A stretch of 62,145 nt of DNA from Myxococcaceae bacterium (lineage in GTDB: Bacteria; Myxococcota; Myxococcia; Myxococcales; Myxococcaceae), in the NCBI GenBank assembly GCA_016926755.1, contig JAFGNZ010000002.1, forward strand, positions 1 through 62,145, in the 5' to 3' direction. This document shows positions 52,269-60,236 of this stretch, piece after piece (within the stretch, counting starts at the first letter, position 1; the number at the start of each line of letters is the position of its first letter). The position numbers and the translations under genes are program-made. The notes under the pieces were generated by a model, which searched no databases, had not been told where the DNA came from, and saw nothing but the letters and a program-made list of their open reading frames with translations.

Positions 52269-52309
52269 GCGGCCTCGGAGCGCGAGCCGGCGGCGCGGGC
52301 CCTGGCGTC

Positions 52310-52609
52310 ATCAACCCGCGGACACGCCAGCGCTCTTTGTTCGCCAGCAAACTGGGCTGCGCCTTCACCCGGAAGGGCGCGGTGAAGACGCGCACGCTCC
52401 AGGACACCGGCATCCCCGGACTTTACGTCGCTGGCGATGCCGCGCGGGATGTGCAGTTCGTGATCGTCGCCGCCGCGGAAGGGGCCAAGGCGGCCCTGGC
52501 GATCAACAAGTCCCTGCGCATCGAGGACTGTGTAGAACCCAACCCAGCACGTGACTCGCCCTTCGCTGTCCCGGAGCGCATGGAAGTGGCTGAATCCTCA
52601 CGGGATTAG
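52310..52609 (+). pseudogene. C-terminal remnant of a thioredoxin-reductase-like flavoprotein
   Basis: The frame contains KLGCAFTRKGAVKTRTLQDT, then GIPGLYVAGDAARDVQFVIV and AAAEGAKAALAINKSL. This is the last part of NAD(P)/FAD-dependent oxidoreductases of the thioredoxin-reductase-like type: GLYVAGDA is the FAD ribityl-binding motif and the following helix closes the FAD domain. The N-terminal FAD and NAD domains are missing, and the frame upstream is antigenic noise within the SDR gene. It ends at a stop at 52607-52609. It is a truncated gene, lost by deletion, not by frameshift. Confidence 0.7.
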
Positions 52610-52772
52610 AGCGGGAATAAGCCCTTTCGTCCACCTGTCGGATGGAGAGGGATGCCAGTCCCCGGGGCTTTGTCGCGCGGCCCACATAGGGGGGGGCGGT
52701 TGCTTTTGTCCCCCCAGACCGTTTCTGATCTGTGACGGAGCACCGTCCTACCCACGGAGGAGGCAGCTACGC

Positions 52773-53429
52773 ATGCAGATGAACATCACCTTCCGCCAGT
52801 TCGGCACGTCGGATTCCCTCAAGGAGTACGCACGCGAGAAGGTAGAGCGAGTGAACCGGTTGCTGGACAGGGCCGGTGAAGCGCATGTGGTGCTCTCTCT
52901 CGAACGCCATCTGCACCATGCCGACATCACGATCCACTCGGGCTCATGGGTGCTCAGAGGCAGAGAGAAGAGCGAGGACATGTACGCGTCCATCGATCTG
53001 GCGATGGACAAGATCGAGCGGCAGCTGCGCCGCTACAAGGACAAGCTCAAGTCCCACCACGGCAAGGAGCGCGTGCACCACCGGCAGGATCTGATGAAAG
53101 AGCTGGGGCGCGTGCGCCACGCCGTCTTCGAGATGCCGGAGGATCTGGACGCGCAGCAGGAGCAGCGCGCTCCCGAGGCCGCCGCGCCCGCACAGGCAAC
53201 CACCGAGGCCGCGGAGCCCACGCCGCGCATGCTGCGCACCACGCACCTCACGGTGAAGCCGCTCAAGGTGGACGAGGCGGTGATGCAGATGAACCTGATG
53301 GACAACGACTTCTACGTCTTCCACAACGTGGACTCGAACTCGATGTGCGTCGTCTACCGCCGCAAGGATGGACAGTACGGCCTCATCGAGCCGCACGCGC
53401 CGGAGCCGACCTCCGCGGCGGCGCGGTAG
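52773..53429 (+). CDS. hpf: Ribosome hibernation promoting factor, long form
   Basis: The protein has 218 residues, the long-form HPF. The N-terminal domain (1-100) has the RaiA/HPF fold (MNITFRQFGTSDSLKEYARE, a central sheet and an RRYKDKLKSHHGKERVH basic helix end) that sits in the ribosome decoding site. After a flexible Ala/Glu/Gln linker (about 125-150), the C-terminal domain (LRTTHLTVKPLKVDEAVMQM through YRRKDGQYGLIEP) mediates 100S ribosome dimers. A strong GGAGGAGG stands about 10 bases before the ATG. In most relatives hpf directly follows rpoN; here seven features lie between them. Confidence 0.95.
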   Translation: MQMNITFRQFGTSDSLKEYAREKVERVNRLLDRAGEAHVVLSLERHLHHADITIHSGSWVLRGREKSEDMYASIDLAMDKIERQLRRYKDKLKSHHGKERVHHRQDLMKELGRVRHAVFEMPEDLDAQQEQRAPEAAAPAQATTEAAEPTPRMLRTTHLTVKPLKVDEAVMQMNLMDNDFYVFHNVDSNSMCVVYRRKDGQYGLIEPHAPEPTSAAAR

Positions 53430-53448
53430 CCTCCCCCTGAAACGACAC

Positions 53449-53482
53449 GCGCTCCGCCTCCCGCAGGGGTGAGGCGGAGCGC
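53449..53482. terminator. Bidirectional terminator hairpin
   Basis: GCGCTCCGCCTC (53449-53460) and GAGGCGGAGCGC (53471-53482) form a perfect 12-bp stem with a 10-base loop. It lies between hpf and the convergent lipoprotein gene and has the same dimensions as the hairpin at 28838-28871. Confidence 0.75.
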
Positions 53483-53520
53483 GGTGGAGGAGGCCTCGGG
53501 AGTGCCCCGGGGCAGCGCCT

Positions 53521-54153
53521 CTAGCGGGTCTTCGTGCACGCGCTGCGCGGCAGCTTGTGGAGCTCCGCCTGCCAGCGGGCGAAGCGCGCGGGGGAGACCG
53601 CGGGGGAGTAGGTCTCCGTGTAGCTGGCGAGCGCCAGGGTGAGCAGCGTGGCCATCTCGCCCAGCGGGCGCGCCTGGAGGCTCTCGGGGAAGTCCACGTA
53701 GAAGCCCTCCTCGAGCGGGCCGGCGCAGTCGCGCTTGCCGGAGTAGCCCCCTTCCACGCGCGTCATGTAGTAGGCGCAGGAGCCCACCCGGGCCAGCATC
53801 ACGTCCTGCTTCACGAGGATGTCCACGGGGGCCCCGCCGAAGGTGCCGGAGGCGCGGGTGTCATCGCCCTCGGAGAGCTCCAGGTTGACGCCCCGCGTCC
53901 CGAAGATGCCCGTCACCTGCTGGTAGTCCCACTTCAGATCCACGGGCTGATCCCGGAAGCGGCCGCGCGCCCCGTCCGCCTTGAGCGCCAGCGCCGAGCT
54001 GGGGCCGGTGAGGTAGGTGCTCGTGACGACCATGGGCTCGGCGGACCGCTGGCCCATCCGGATCCTTTCGCCCCCCGCGCGAAGGCCGCTCCCAGCGCCA
54101 GCACACCCCACAGTGAAGACGAGAAGAGACGACAGCAGCAGTGAGCGAGACAT
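53521..54153 (-). CDS. Lipoprotein of unknown function
   Basis: The protein has 210 residues from the ATG at 54153, which follows GGAGGAAG. The signal ends in the lipobox TVGC. The mature protein has beta-rich segments (MVVTSTYLTGPSSALALKAD, VDLKWDYQQVTGIFG, VDILVKQDVMLARVGSCAYY), a possible disulfide between the Cys of GSCAYY and that of KRDCAG, and a helical C-terminus (FARWQAELHKLPRSACTK). No family is recognised. It is divergent from nothing close: the GH3 gene upstream is on the same strand, 80 bases away, and may share its transcript. Confidence 0.72.
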   Translation of the reverse strand: MSRSLLLSSLLVFTVGCAGAGSGLRAGGERIRMGQRSAEPMVVTSTYLTGPSSALALKADGARGRFRDQPVDLKWDYQQVTGIFGTRGVNLELSEGDDTRASGTFGGAPVDILVKQDVMLARVGSCAYYMTRVEGGYSGKRDCAGPLEEGFYVDFPESLQARPLGEMATLLTLALASYTETYSPAVSPARFARWQAELHKLPRSACTKTR

Positions 54154-54233
54154 GGACTTCCTCCGTTCCGTTCGTTGGCGGTGACGAGAGGAAGAACGCG
54201 GAGTGGGAAAAGACATATCGCGCCAGGCGCGAG

Positions 54234-56021
54234 CTAGCGCGCGGCGCCCTGAGGACCGAGCGCCGTCTTCCCGCTGCTCGAGGAGTCGGGCCTGGAGGCC
54301 TCGCGCTGCCCCACCGGATCCAGCACGTGGCCGAAGGTGAGCACGCGCAGGTTCACCGGCAGGCGGCCCGGCGTGCCGATCTCTCCGAAGAGGGCGGCGG
54401 CGGCGGCGGCGGTGGAGGCGGGCTGGTACGAGTAGACGGCGAGCACGGCGCGGGCCTCGTCCACCAGCTCGGCCAGGTAGGGCAGCCCCATGGACACCAC
54501 CACCACGGGGCGGCCCGTGGCGGCGGCCATGGTGACGAGCTCCGCCTGGCGTGAGTTGATCAGCCCCACCACCACCACGTCCGCGGAGAGCGCGGCCTTC
54601 CGTGCCTTCCGCCGCAGCGCGGCGCGCTCGGTGGCGGTGGGGTAGGCGGGGACCTCCAGCACGGAGGCGTGCGGGGCCCGGGCGAGGATGGCCTCTCCCA
54701 GCGAGGGCTCGGCGGTGATGACGGCGATGCGGGCCTCTCGAGCCAGGGGGAAGTGGCGTCCGTCCGTGCGCAGCAGGGTGGCGGAGGCGCGGGCGATGCG
54801 GTGGGCCACCTCGCTGTTGCCAGGGGGCGGCGGGGTGGCGAGCCGCTCCTCCAGCCGGGGCGGGGTGGCGAAGAGGCCCCGGCGCACCTTGGCGGTGAGG
54901 ATGCGGCGCACGGCCTGCTCCAGGCGCGCGAGCGGCAGCTCCCCGCTGCGCGCGGCCTCCAGCAGGGCCTCGTAGGCCTCCGTCTTCTTCTCCGGCCCCC
55001 AGGGGACGAGCACCATGTCCGCGCCGGCCCGCACCGCCAGCACCGCCGCGCGGCCCACCCCGTAGCGCTGGACGATGGCGTCCATCTCCAGCTCGTCGGT
55101 GATCACCAGCCCCTCGAAGCGCAGCTCCTGGCGCAGCAACCCGCTCAGCACCTGGGGGTGGAGCGTGGCCGGCACGTCATCCCCGGTGAGGCGGGGGATG
55201 GCCACGTGGGCCGTCATCAGCCCGTCCAGCCCGTCCTGGATGGTGGCGCGGAAGGGCTCCATCTGCAGGAGCACCTCCTCGCGCGTCTCGCGCATCACCG
55301 GCAGCGCCTTGTGGCTGTCCTCGTCCGTGGAGCCGTGGCCGGGGAAGTGCTTGGCCACCGTGACGAGCCCCGCGTCCTGCTGCCCCCGCACGAAGGCCCG
55401 GCCCAGCTCGGAGACGAGCGACACGCTGTCGCCGTAGGAGCGCACGCCGATGACGGGGTTGCGCGGGTTGAGGTTCACGTCCAGCACGGGCGCCAGGTTC
55501 ATGTTGAAGCCCAGCCGCCGCAGGTCCTCTCCCTGGGCCCTCCCCGCCGCGTAGGCCAGCTCCGCGGAGCGCGTGGCCCCCAGCGCCATGTTGCTGGGCA
55601 GCACCACCACCTGGTCGCTCACGCGCACCACGTTGCCGCCCTCCTGATCCAGCGCGAGGAAGGGAGGGATGTGGTCAATCAGCAGCCGGCGCAGCCCCTC
55701 GTTGAGGCGCGCCACCTGCTCGGCGTCCCGCACGTTGTGCTTGAAGAGGCACACCCCGCCCACCCTGCGGCCGCGCACCAGCGCCTCCACCTGCTCGTCC
55801 ACCTCCGTGCCGATGAAGCCCACCATGAGCAGCTGCCCCACCTGATCCTCCAGGGAGAGGCCAGCGAGCAGGCTCTCCACCCGGCTCGTGGACACCGGGG
55901 GGAGGCCCGCGGGGGGCGGGGCGGAGGGCGTCGGGAGGGAGCTGGCGCTGGGGGAGGGCGCGGAGGCGCACAGGCCGAGGGAGAGCAGCAGGGCGAGGGG
56001 GACGAGGTGACGGGCAGACAC
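54234..56021 (-). CDS. Glycoside hydrolase family 3, NagZ-like exported enzyme
   Basis: The protein has 595 residues. A signal peptide ending LSLGLCAS suggests a lipoprotein or secreted form; a Pro/Ser-rich linker follows. The GH3 barrel then starts LSLEDQVGQLLMVGFIGTEV. The catalytic loop KHFPGHGSTDEDSH is the NagZ-type signature, where His acts as acid/base, and the nucleophile Asp lies in LVITDELEM. Residues from about 400 form a second alpha/beta domain (RIAVITAEPSLGEAI onward) found in two-domain GH3 enzymes. E. coli NagZ is cytoplasmic and single-domain; this one is exported, so it probably acts on peptidoglycan fragments or foreign GlcNAc polymers outside the cytoplasm. It lies between hpf and ptsN. 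Confidence 0.9.
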   Translation of the reverse strand: MSARHLVPLALLLSLGLCASAPSPSASSLPTPSAPPPAGLPPVSTSRVESLLAGLSLEDQVGQLLMVGFIGTEVDEQVEALVRGRRVGGVCLFKHNVRDAEQVARLNEGLRRLLIDHIPPFLALDQEGGNVVRVSDQVVVLPSNMALGATRSAELAYAAGRAQGEDLRRLGFNMNLAPVLDVNLNPRNPVIGVRSYGDSVSLVSELGRAFVRGQQDAGLVTVAKHFPGHGSTDEDSHKALPVMRETREEVLLQMEPFRATIQDGLDGLMTAHVAIPRLTGDDVPATLHPQVLSGLLRQELRFEGLVITDELEMDAIVQRYGVGRAAVLAVRAGADMVLVPWGPEKKTEAYEALLEAARSGELPLARLEQAVRRILTAKVRRGLFATPPRLEERLATPPPPGNSEVAHRIARASATLLRTDGRHFPLAREARIAVITAEPSLGEAILARAPHASVLEVPAYPTATERAALRRKARKAALSADVVVVGLINSRQAELVTMAAATGRPVVVVSMGLPYLAELVDEARAVLAVYSYQPASTAAAAAALFGEIGTPGRLPVNLRVLTFGHVLDPVGQREASRPDSSSSGKTALGPQGAAR

Positions 56022-56173
56022 GCTCCCGAGAGCCTAGTCGAGAGACGCAACCCCCTCCACCTTGCTTGCTGGTGAGCGAAGCCGGCCAAGGAGGGGCAGG
56101 CGACCCTTGCGCGAAAGAGGAGCGAGGAGTAATTGCCCCCCGGAGTCGAGAGAGCGCCACCGCGGGAGCGCCA

Positions 56174-56635
56174 GTGAGAATCTCCGAGTTCCTCAGCCCC
56201 CAAGCCGTCATCGCGGACATGCAGGCGCGCACCAAGCCCGAGGTGCTGCGCGAGCTGAGCGCGGCTCTCGTGCGCGCCCACCCGCAGCTCCAGGAGGAGA
56301 AGCTGGTGGAGGTGCTGCGCGAGCGAGAGAAGCTGGGCTCCACGGGCATCGGTGAGGGGGTGGCCATCCCCCACGGCAAGCTGCCGGGGATGACGCAGCT
56401 GCTGGCCACCTTCGGGGTGTCCCGCGAGGGGCTGGACTTCGAGGCGATTGACGGCAAGCCCACCCACCTCTTCTTCGCGCTGGTGGCGCCGGAGAACAGC
56501 GCGGGGGTGCACCTCAAGGCGCTGGCGCGCATCTCCCGGCTCTTCAAGAACCCGCGCTTCCGGACCGCCATCCTCGAGGCGCCCACCGCCGCGGACATCC
56601 ACGCGCTCATCGTCCAGGAAGACGCCAGGCCCTGA
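56174..56635 (+). CDS. ptsN: PTS nitrogen-regulatory protein EIIA-Ntr
   Basis: The protein has 153 residues starting at a GTG after GGAG, which gives the family start RISEFLSPQAVI. His67 in VAIPHGKL is the phosphorylated histidine. REKLGSTGIGEG and LFFALVAPENSAGVHLKALA are further family motifs. EIIA-Ntr takes phosphate from NPr and controls potassium uptake, nitrogen and envelope stress responses; in E. coli it binds TrkA, and here TrkH/TrkA-type genes lie 7 kb upstream. It is part of the ancestral rpoN-hpf-ptsN neighbourhood. The next gene starts 17 bases after its stop. Confidence 0.93.
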   Translation: MRISEFLSPQAVIADMQARTKPEVLRELSAALVRAHPQLQEEKLVEVLREREKLGSTGIGEGVAIPHGKLPGMTQLLATFGVSREGLDFEAIDGKPTHLFFALVAPENSAGVHLKALARISRLFKNPRFRTAILEAPTAADIHALIVQEDARP

Positions 56636-56652
56636 GCGGGCCGGGGGGCCTC

Positions 56653-57498
56653 ATGGAAATCGTTCTTCGGCCGATCCAGGACCGCTTCTTCCAGGAGGCG
56701 GTGCTGCCGTTCCTCACCCGGGCGATGGTGGATGTGCCCGGGGCGCTGGAGGGGCTGGTGGGGCTGCTGGGGGATGAGCAGGCCCGCTTCCTCTGTGAGG
56801 AGCTGCTCTCCTCCGGGCTCCAAGGTGGCGTGCAGGCCGTGGCGCCCGAGTCCTGGGCGGAGCTGGTGGAGCAGCTCGTCTTCCAGCAGTGGCGCGAGGG
56901 CGCCGCGGGGTGGGAGAGCGCGGGGCAGCGGGCCGGGTACGCGGGCGACTGGGACGAGGCGCTGCACCTGGCGCTGATGGTGGAGCTGCCGGACTACCCC
57001 TACGCGAACACGCGCGACGCGCGGGCGGTGCGGGACGCGTTCCGGCTGAAGCCCCAGGCGGGGCTGGGGATGGCCTCGCTGATGGCGGGCGTGTGGGAGC
57101 CCTTCCCGGACTTCCTCCCGGAGCAGGTCCTCTCCACGCAGGGGCGGGGCGAGTACGTGCCCAAGGCGCGCTTCGCCTTCGCGGACTGGGCCTGGCGGCC
57201 GGCCAACGAGGTGGCGCAGTGGCAGTCGAGCCTGCCAGGCAAGCTGGAGCGGCTCCTCGCCCGGGAGCAGGAGCGGCTGCAGCTGTCCTCGCTGCCGGAG
57301 CGGGAGGAGCTGCTGGCTTGGTGGGGGGGCAAGGCCTCGCAGCCGCCACCCCTGGCGGTGCTCTTCTCCGGGCTGGGCCCGCGCGCGCCTGGATGGATCC
57401 ACGAGCTGGGCGTCATCTGCGGCCACGTGCACGAGGCGGCGCGCGAGCGGGCGGCGCTCGTCTCGCTGGTGACGAAGGGCTTCGAGGTCCGCCTCTGA
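56653..57498 (+). CDS. Protein of unknown function
   Basis: The protein has 281 residues with no signal or membrane helix. The first 60 residues are helical (VLRPIQDRFFQEAVLPFLTR); a Trp- and Glu-rich middle and a helical C-terminus (GWIHELGVICGHVHEAARER) follow. No motifs of a named family are visible. It starts 17 bases after ptsN with no other gene between them, so it may be co-transcribed, and it is convergent with dtd with a one-base gap between stops. The composition is ordinary for the window, suggesting a resident lineage-specific gene. Confidence 0.7.
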   Translation: MEIVLRPIQDRFFQEAVLPFLTRAMVDVPGALEGLVGLLGDEQARFLCEELLSSGLQGGVQAVAPESWAELVEQLVFQQWREGAAGWESAGQRAGYAGDWDEALHLALMVELPDYPYANTRDARAVRDAFRLKPQAGLGMASLMAGVWEPFPDFLPEQVLSTQGRGEYVPKARFAFADWAWRPANEVAQWQSSLPGKLERLLAREQERLQLSSLPEREELLAWWGGKASQPPPLAVLFSGLGPRAPGWIHELGVICGHVHEAARERAALVSLVTKGFEVRL

Positions 57499-57499
57499 G

Positions 57500-57964
57500 C
57501 TAGGGAGCCTGCGCCGCCGCGGCGCCCGGCGTCTCCAGGAGGATGGTGACGGGGCCGTCATTGATGAGGGCCACCTTCATGTCCGCGGCGAAGATGCCGG
57601 TGCCCACCGTGAGGCCGCGGGCGCGCAGCTGCTCACAGGCGCGCTCGTAGAGGGCCTTGGCCCCCACCGGCTCCATGGCCTCGATGAAGCTGGGGCGCCG
57701 GCCCTTGCGCGCATCTCCATATAAGGTGAACTGGCTCACCACGATGAGCTGCCGGTGCGTGTCCTCCAGGGACAGGTTCATCTTGCCGGCCGCGTCCTCG
57801 AAGATGCGCAGCGTGGCCAGCTTCTCCACCATCCACGCCACCTCCGCCTCCGTGTCCCCCTTGCCCACGCCCAGCAGCACCAGCAGCCCCGGCCCGATCG
57901 CGCTCACCTTCTCCCCGTTGACCGTGACTGACGCCTCGAGCACCCGCTGCACCACCGCCCTCAT
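57500..57964 (-). CDS. dtd: D-aminoacyl-tRNA deacylase
   Basis: The protein has 154 residues, family length 145-155. It hydrolyses D-amino acids and glycine mischarged on tRNA. The signature SQFTLYGD is present and the other cross-dimer motif, usually NSGPVT, reads NDGPVT, keeping the Gly-cis-Pro pair. The N-terminus [20 protein letters not shown] is typical. It starts at an ATG at 57964 after a GGAGGAT-like site. Upstream it is divergent from the repeat protein at 58127. Confidence 0.96.
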   Translation of the reverse strand: MRAVVQRVLEASVTVNGEKVSAIGPGLLVLLGVGKGDTEAEVAWMVEKLATLRIFEDAAGKMNLSLEDTHRQLIVVSQFTLYGDARKGRRPSFIEAMEPVGAKALYERACEQLRARGLTVGTGIFAADMKVALINDGPVTILLETPGAAAAQAP

Positions 57965-57987
57965 CGCATCCTCCTGGATTTTCTTGG

Positions 57988-58000
57988 CCTACAGTGTAGG
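57988..58000 (+). promoter_or_regulatory. 13-bp palindrome in an AT-richer divergent promoter region
   Basis: CCTACAGTGTAGG is a perfect 6-bp inverted repeat about a central G, in the divergent space between dtd and the repeat protein at 58127. Two GATCAT copies (58002-58007 and 58017-58022) follow it. The whole of 57970-58085 is clearly less GC-rich than its surroundings. This suggests a regulated promoter. Confidence 0.4.
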
Positions 58001-58126
58001 CGATCATCTCACTTAGGATCATTTTTCGAGATGTAAGCAACCAAAAATGCAGATCGCGGAGAATCAGGATCAAGAACTACAACGCCCCACCTTTGTCCCG
58101 TTGCCGCCGTAAACAAGGAGCCAGCC

Positions 58127-58966
58127 ATGGGTATCCCGTCCGTTCAGAACCGCAGCTACAGCAACACCCGTAGCGTCGAGCGTGACACCCGCACGGGTGA
58201 GACGACGCGGGCCCAGAAGACCACCACCGAGACGACCAACCAGGTCAAGCCGGAGGTCAAGAACAACGGCGCCAAGGCCGAGGTCGAGCTCTTCAAGGCG
58301 GACAAGTTCGAGCGCGAGGCCAACGCCCTCCACAAGGAGGGCAAGTTCGGCGGCGAGGGCAGCACGTTCTCCGGCGAGGGCAACGTGAAGGTCGGCTCGG
58401 CGGGCGTGTCCGCCGAGGGCGGGGTGACGGCGGATCTGGCCAAGGGCCAGGTGAAGGCCAGCGGGGAGGCGGAGGCGCACGCCAACCTGGTGAGCGCCGA
58501 GGGCAAGGTCAAGGCGGACTACGGCATCGGCAGCACCGAGGTGTCCGGCAAGGCCAACGTGGGCGCCGAGGCCAAGGTCAATGGCGAGGTGGTCATCGAC
58601 CCGCTGCACGGCGATGTGGCGGCCTCCGCGGGCGGCGAAGTGTTCGTGGGCGCGCGCGCCTCGGCCGAGGTGGCGCAGACGGTGGGCCCGGTCACCGGCA
58701 AGGTGGGCGGTGAGGTGATGGCGGGCGTGGGCGCCGAGTTCGAGGCGGACGTGGGCCTCAAGGACGGCAAGCTCTCGGCCAACTTCGATATCGGCGCCTC
58801 CCTGGGCATCGGCGCCAGCCTGGAGTTCGGCGTCGAGGTCGACGTGGGCAAGGCCGTGGACACCGCCAAGGACGTGGCGAACGCGGTGGGTGACGCGGCC
58901 AGCACCGCGGCCAACGCGGTGGGCGACGCGGCCGAGAAGGCCAAGGACTTCCTCACCGGCTGGTAG
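58127..58966 (+). CDS. Gly/Ala/Glu repeat protein, possibly secreted or structural
   Basis: The protein has 279 residues, starting six bases after a strong AAGGAG. There is no classical signal peptide. After a polar N-terminus (about 1-60) comes a long run of short beta-type repeats rich in Gly, Ala, Val and Glu with alternating pattern (VSAEGGVTADLAKGQVKASG, AEAKVNGEVVIDPLHGDVAA, VGPVTGKVGGEVMAGVGAEF). The end is an amphipathic helix of near-identical 11-residue units (ANAVGDAASTAANAVGDAAE). The pattern suggests a beta-solenoid or fibre with a helical, possibly membrane-active, tail. Strong translation signals and an operator-like palindrome upstream suggest abundant, regulated expression. 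A terminator follows. No family is recognised. Confidence 0.75.
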   Translation: MGIPSVQNRSYSNTRSVERDTRTGETTRAQKTTTETTNQVKPEVKNNGAKAEVELFKADKFEREANALHKEGKFGGEGSTFSGEGNVKVGSAGVSAEGGVTADLAKGQVKASGEAEAHANLVSAEGKVKADYGIGSTEVSGKANVGAEAKVNGEVVIDPLHGDVAASAGGEVFVGARASAEVAQTVGPVTGKVGGEVMAGVGAEFEADVGLKDGKLSANFDIGASLGIGASLEFGVEVDVGKAVDTAKDVANAVGDAASTAANAVGDAAEKAKDFLTGW

Positions 58967-58979
58967 TTCCCTGGCGGCA

Positions 58980-59006
58980 CCTGTCGCCCTCTTTGAAGGC
59001 GACAGG
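58980..59006 (+). terminator. Terminator hairpin
   Basis: CCTGTCGCC (58980-58988) and GGCGACAGG (58998-59006) form a perfect 9-bp stem with a 9-base loop, 14 bases after the stop of the repeat protein and 30 bases before the next start. It separates the two genes' transcripts. Confidence 0.6.
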
Positions 59007-59035
59007 CAAGCCGGCCTGAGCGAGAATCCGGCGCC

Positions 59036-60217
59036 ATGAGCGCTGCTGAGAAACTCCTCGAGGCGGGTCAGACAGCAAAGGCGAAGGCGGCGGCGGAGCA
59101 GGCCCTGGCGAAACAGCCCCAGGACCGCTCCGCCCTCGTCGTCTTGAGCAAGGTGCTGCTGCTGGAGGGGCAGCTCGACAAGGCCGAGCAGCACCTCGCC
59201 CGCGCCGAGAAGCTGGGCGCCACGGCGGACACGCTGCTGTTGCGCGCCAACCTCGCCTCGCAGCGCGGGCAGCTGGAGCCCGCCGCGGGCTTCTTCCGCT
59301 CGGCCGTCTCGAAGGATCCCAAGCGCGCCGAGGCCTGGTTCGGGCTGGGGCTGGTGCTCTTCAAGCAGGCGGAGCTGGCCGAGGGGCTGACGGCGCTGGA
59401 GAAGGCCGCACAGCTCCAGCCGAAGAACGCCGTCTTCGTCTACCGGCTCGGGCAGGTGCAGCTGGAGGCCGGGCAGCACGAGCAGGGCATCGCGACGATC
59501 GCTCGCGCCATCACCGTGCAGCCGCGCTTCCTGGCGCCCTACCTCTCGCTGATCCAGGTGCTGGTGGAGGACGGGCGGGCGCTGGAGGCGCGTAAGGTGG
59601 CGGAGGAGGGGCTGAAGGCCCTGCCCAACAACCCGCGGCTGCTGTCCGCGCTCACGGCCATCTCGCTGGGCATGGGGGACGCGAAGACCAGCTACCAGGC
59701 CGCCTCCACGCTGGCGGCCCAGCGCCCGAAGGATCCCAAGGCCCAGGCCAACCTCGCCCTGCTGCTGCTGCTCAAGGGCCAGCGCGAGGAGGCGCTGCAC
59801 ATCTGCCGCACCCTGGAGAGCCTGGGGGTGAACACCGCGGAGCTGAAGATGATCGAGGCCACCGCGCACGAGGCGGCCGAGCCGCCGGCCTACGAGAAGG
59901 CGATGGCGGCCTACGAGGAGGCGATGGCGCTGGAGCCGGACGGGTGGAAGGCGCCCAACAACCTGGGGCAGCTGCTGCTGCGCATGCCGGCCACGCCGCC
60001 GGAGAAGCACATGCCGCGCGCCATCACGGTGCTGGAGGAGGGGGTGCGGCGCAAGCCGGACCAGCCGGAGCCGCACCTCAACCTGGCGCTGGCGTACACG
60101 CGCGCGGGGGACACGGCGAAGGCGCAGGCCGAGGCCCGGCAGGTGCTCATGGCGTACCTGCCCGAGGGCGACAGCCTGCGCGAGCAGGCCGAGCGGCTGC
60201 TGAAGGCGCTGGGCTGA
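59036..60217 (+). CDS. TPR-repeat protein
   Basis: The protein has 393 residues built from about ten tetratricopeptide repeats with no signal peptide or membrane helix. Clear units are KAKAAAEQALAKQPQDRSAL, AEAWFGLGLVLFKQAELAEG, QANLALLLLLKGQREEALHI and PEPHLNLALAYTRAGDTAKA. It is a cytoplasmic protein-interaction scaffold; the partner is unknown. The start at 59036 is the first ATG and directly begins the first repeat. It ends convergently with the flavoprotein gene at a shared hairpin. Confidence 0.9.
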   Translation: MSAAEKLLEAGQTAKAKAAAEQALAKQPQDRSALVVLSKVLLLEGQLDKAEQHLARAEKLGATADTLLLRANLASQRGQLEPAAGFFRSAVSKDPKRAEAWFGLGLVLFKQAELAEGLTALEKAAQLQPKNAVFVYRLGQVQLEAGQHEQGIATIARAITVQPRFLAPYLSLIQVLVEDGRALEARKVAEEGLKALPNNPRLLSALTAISLGMGDAKTSYQAASTLAAQRPKDPKAQANLALLLLLKGQREEALHICRTLESLGVNTAELKMIEATAHEAAEPPAYEKAMAAYEEAMALEPDGWKAPNNLGQLLLRMPATPPEKHMPRAITVLEEGVRRKPDQPEPHLNLALAYTRAGDTAKAQAEARQVLMAYLPEGDSLREQAERLLKALG

Positions 60218-60236
60218 GCCCGCGGGCCCGGCTCAG
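60214..60236. terminator. Hairpin spanning two convergent stop codons
   Basis: CTGAGCC (60214-60220) and GGCTCAG (60230-60236) pair across a 9-base loop that is itself GC-rich. The plus-strand TGA (60215-60217) and the minus-strand stop (60233-60235) both lie inside the stem, so one element can end both transcripts. Confidence 0.55.
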
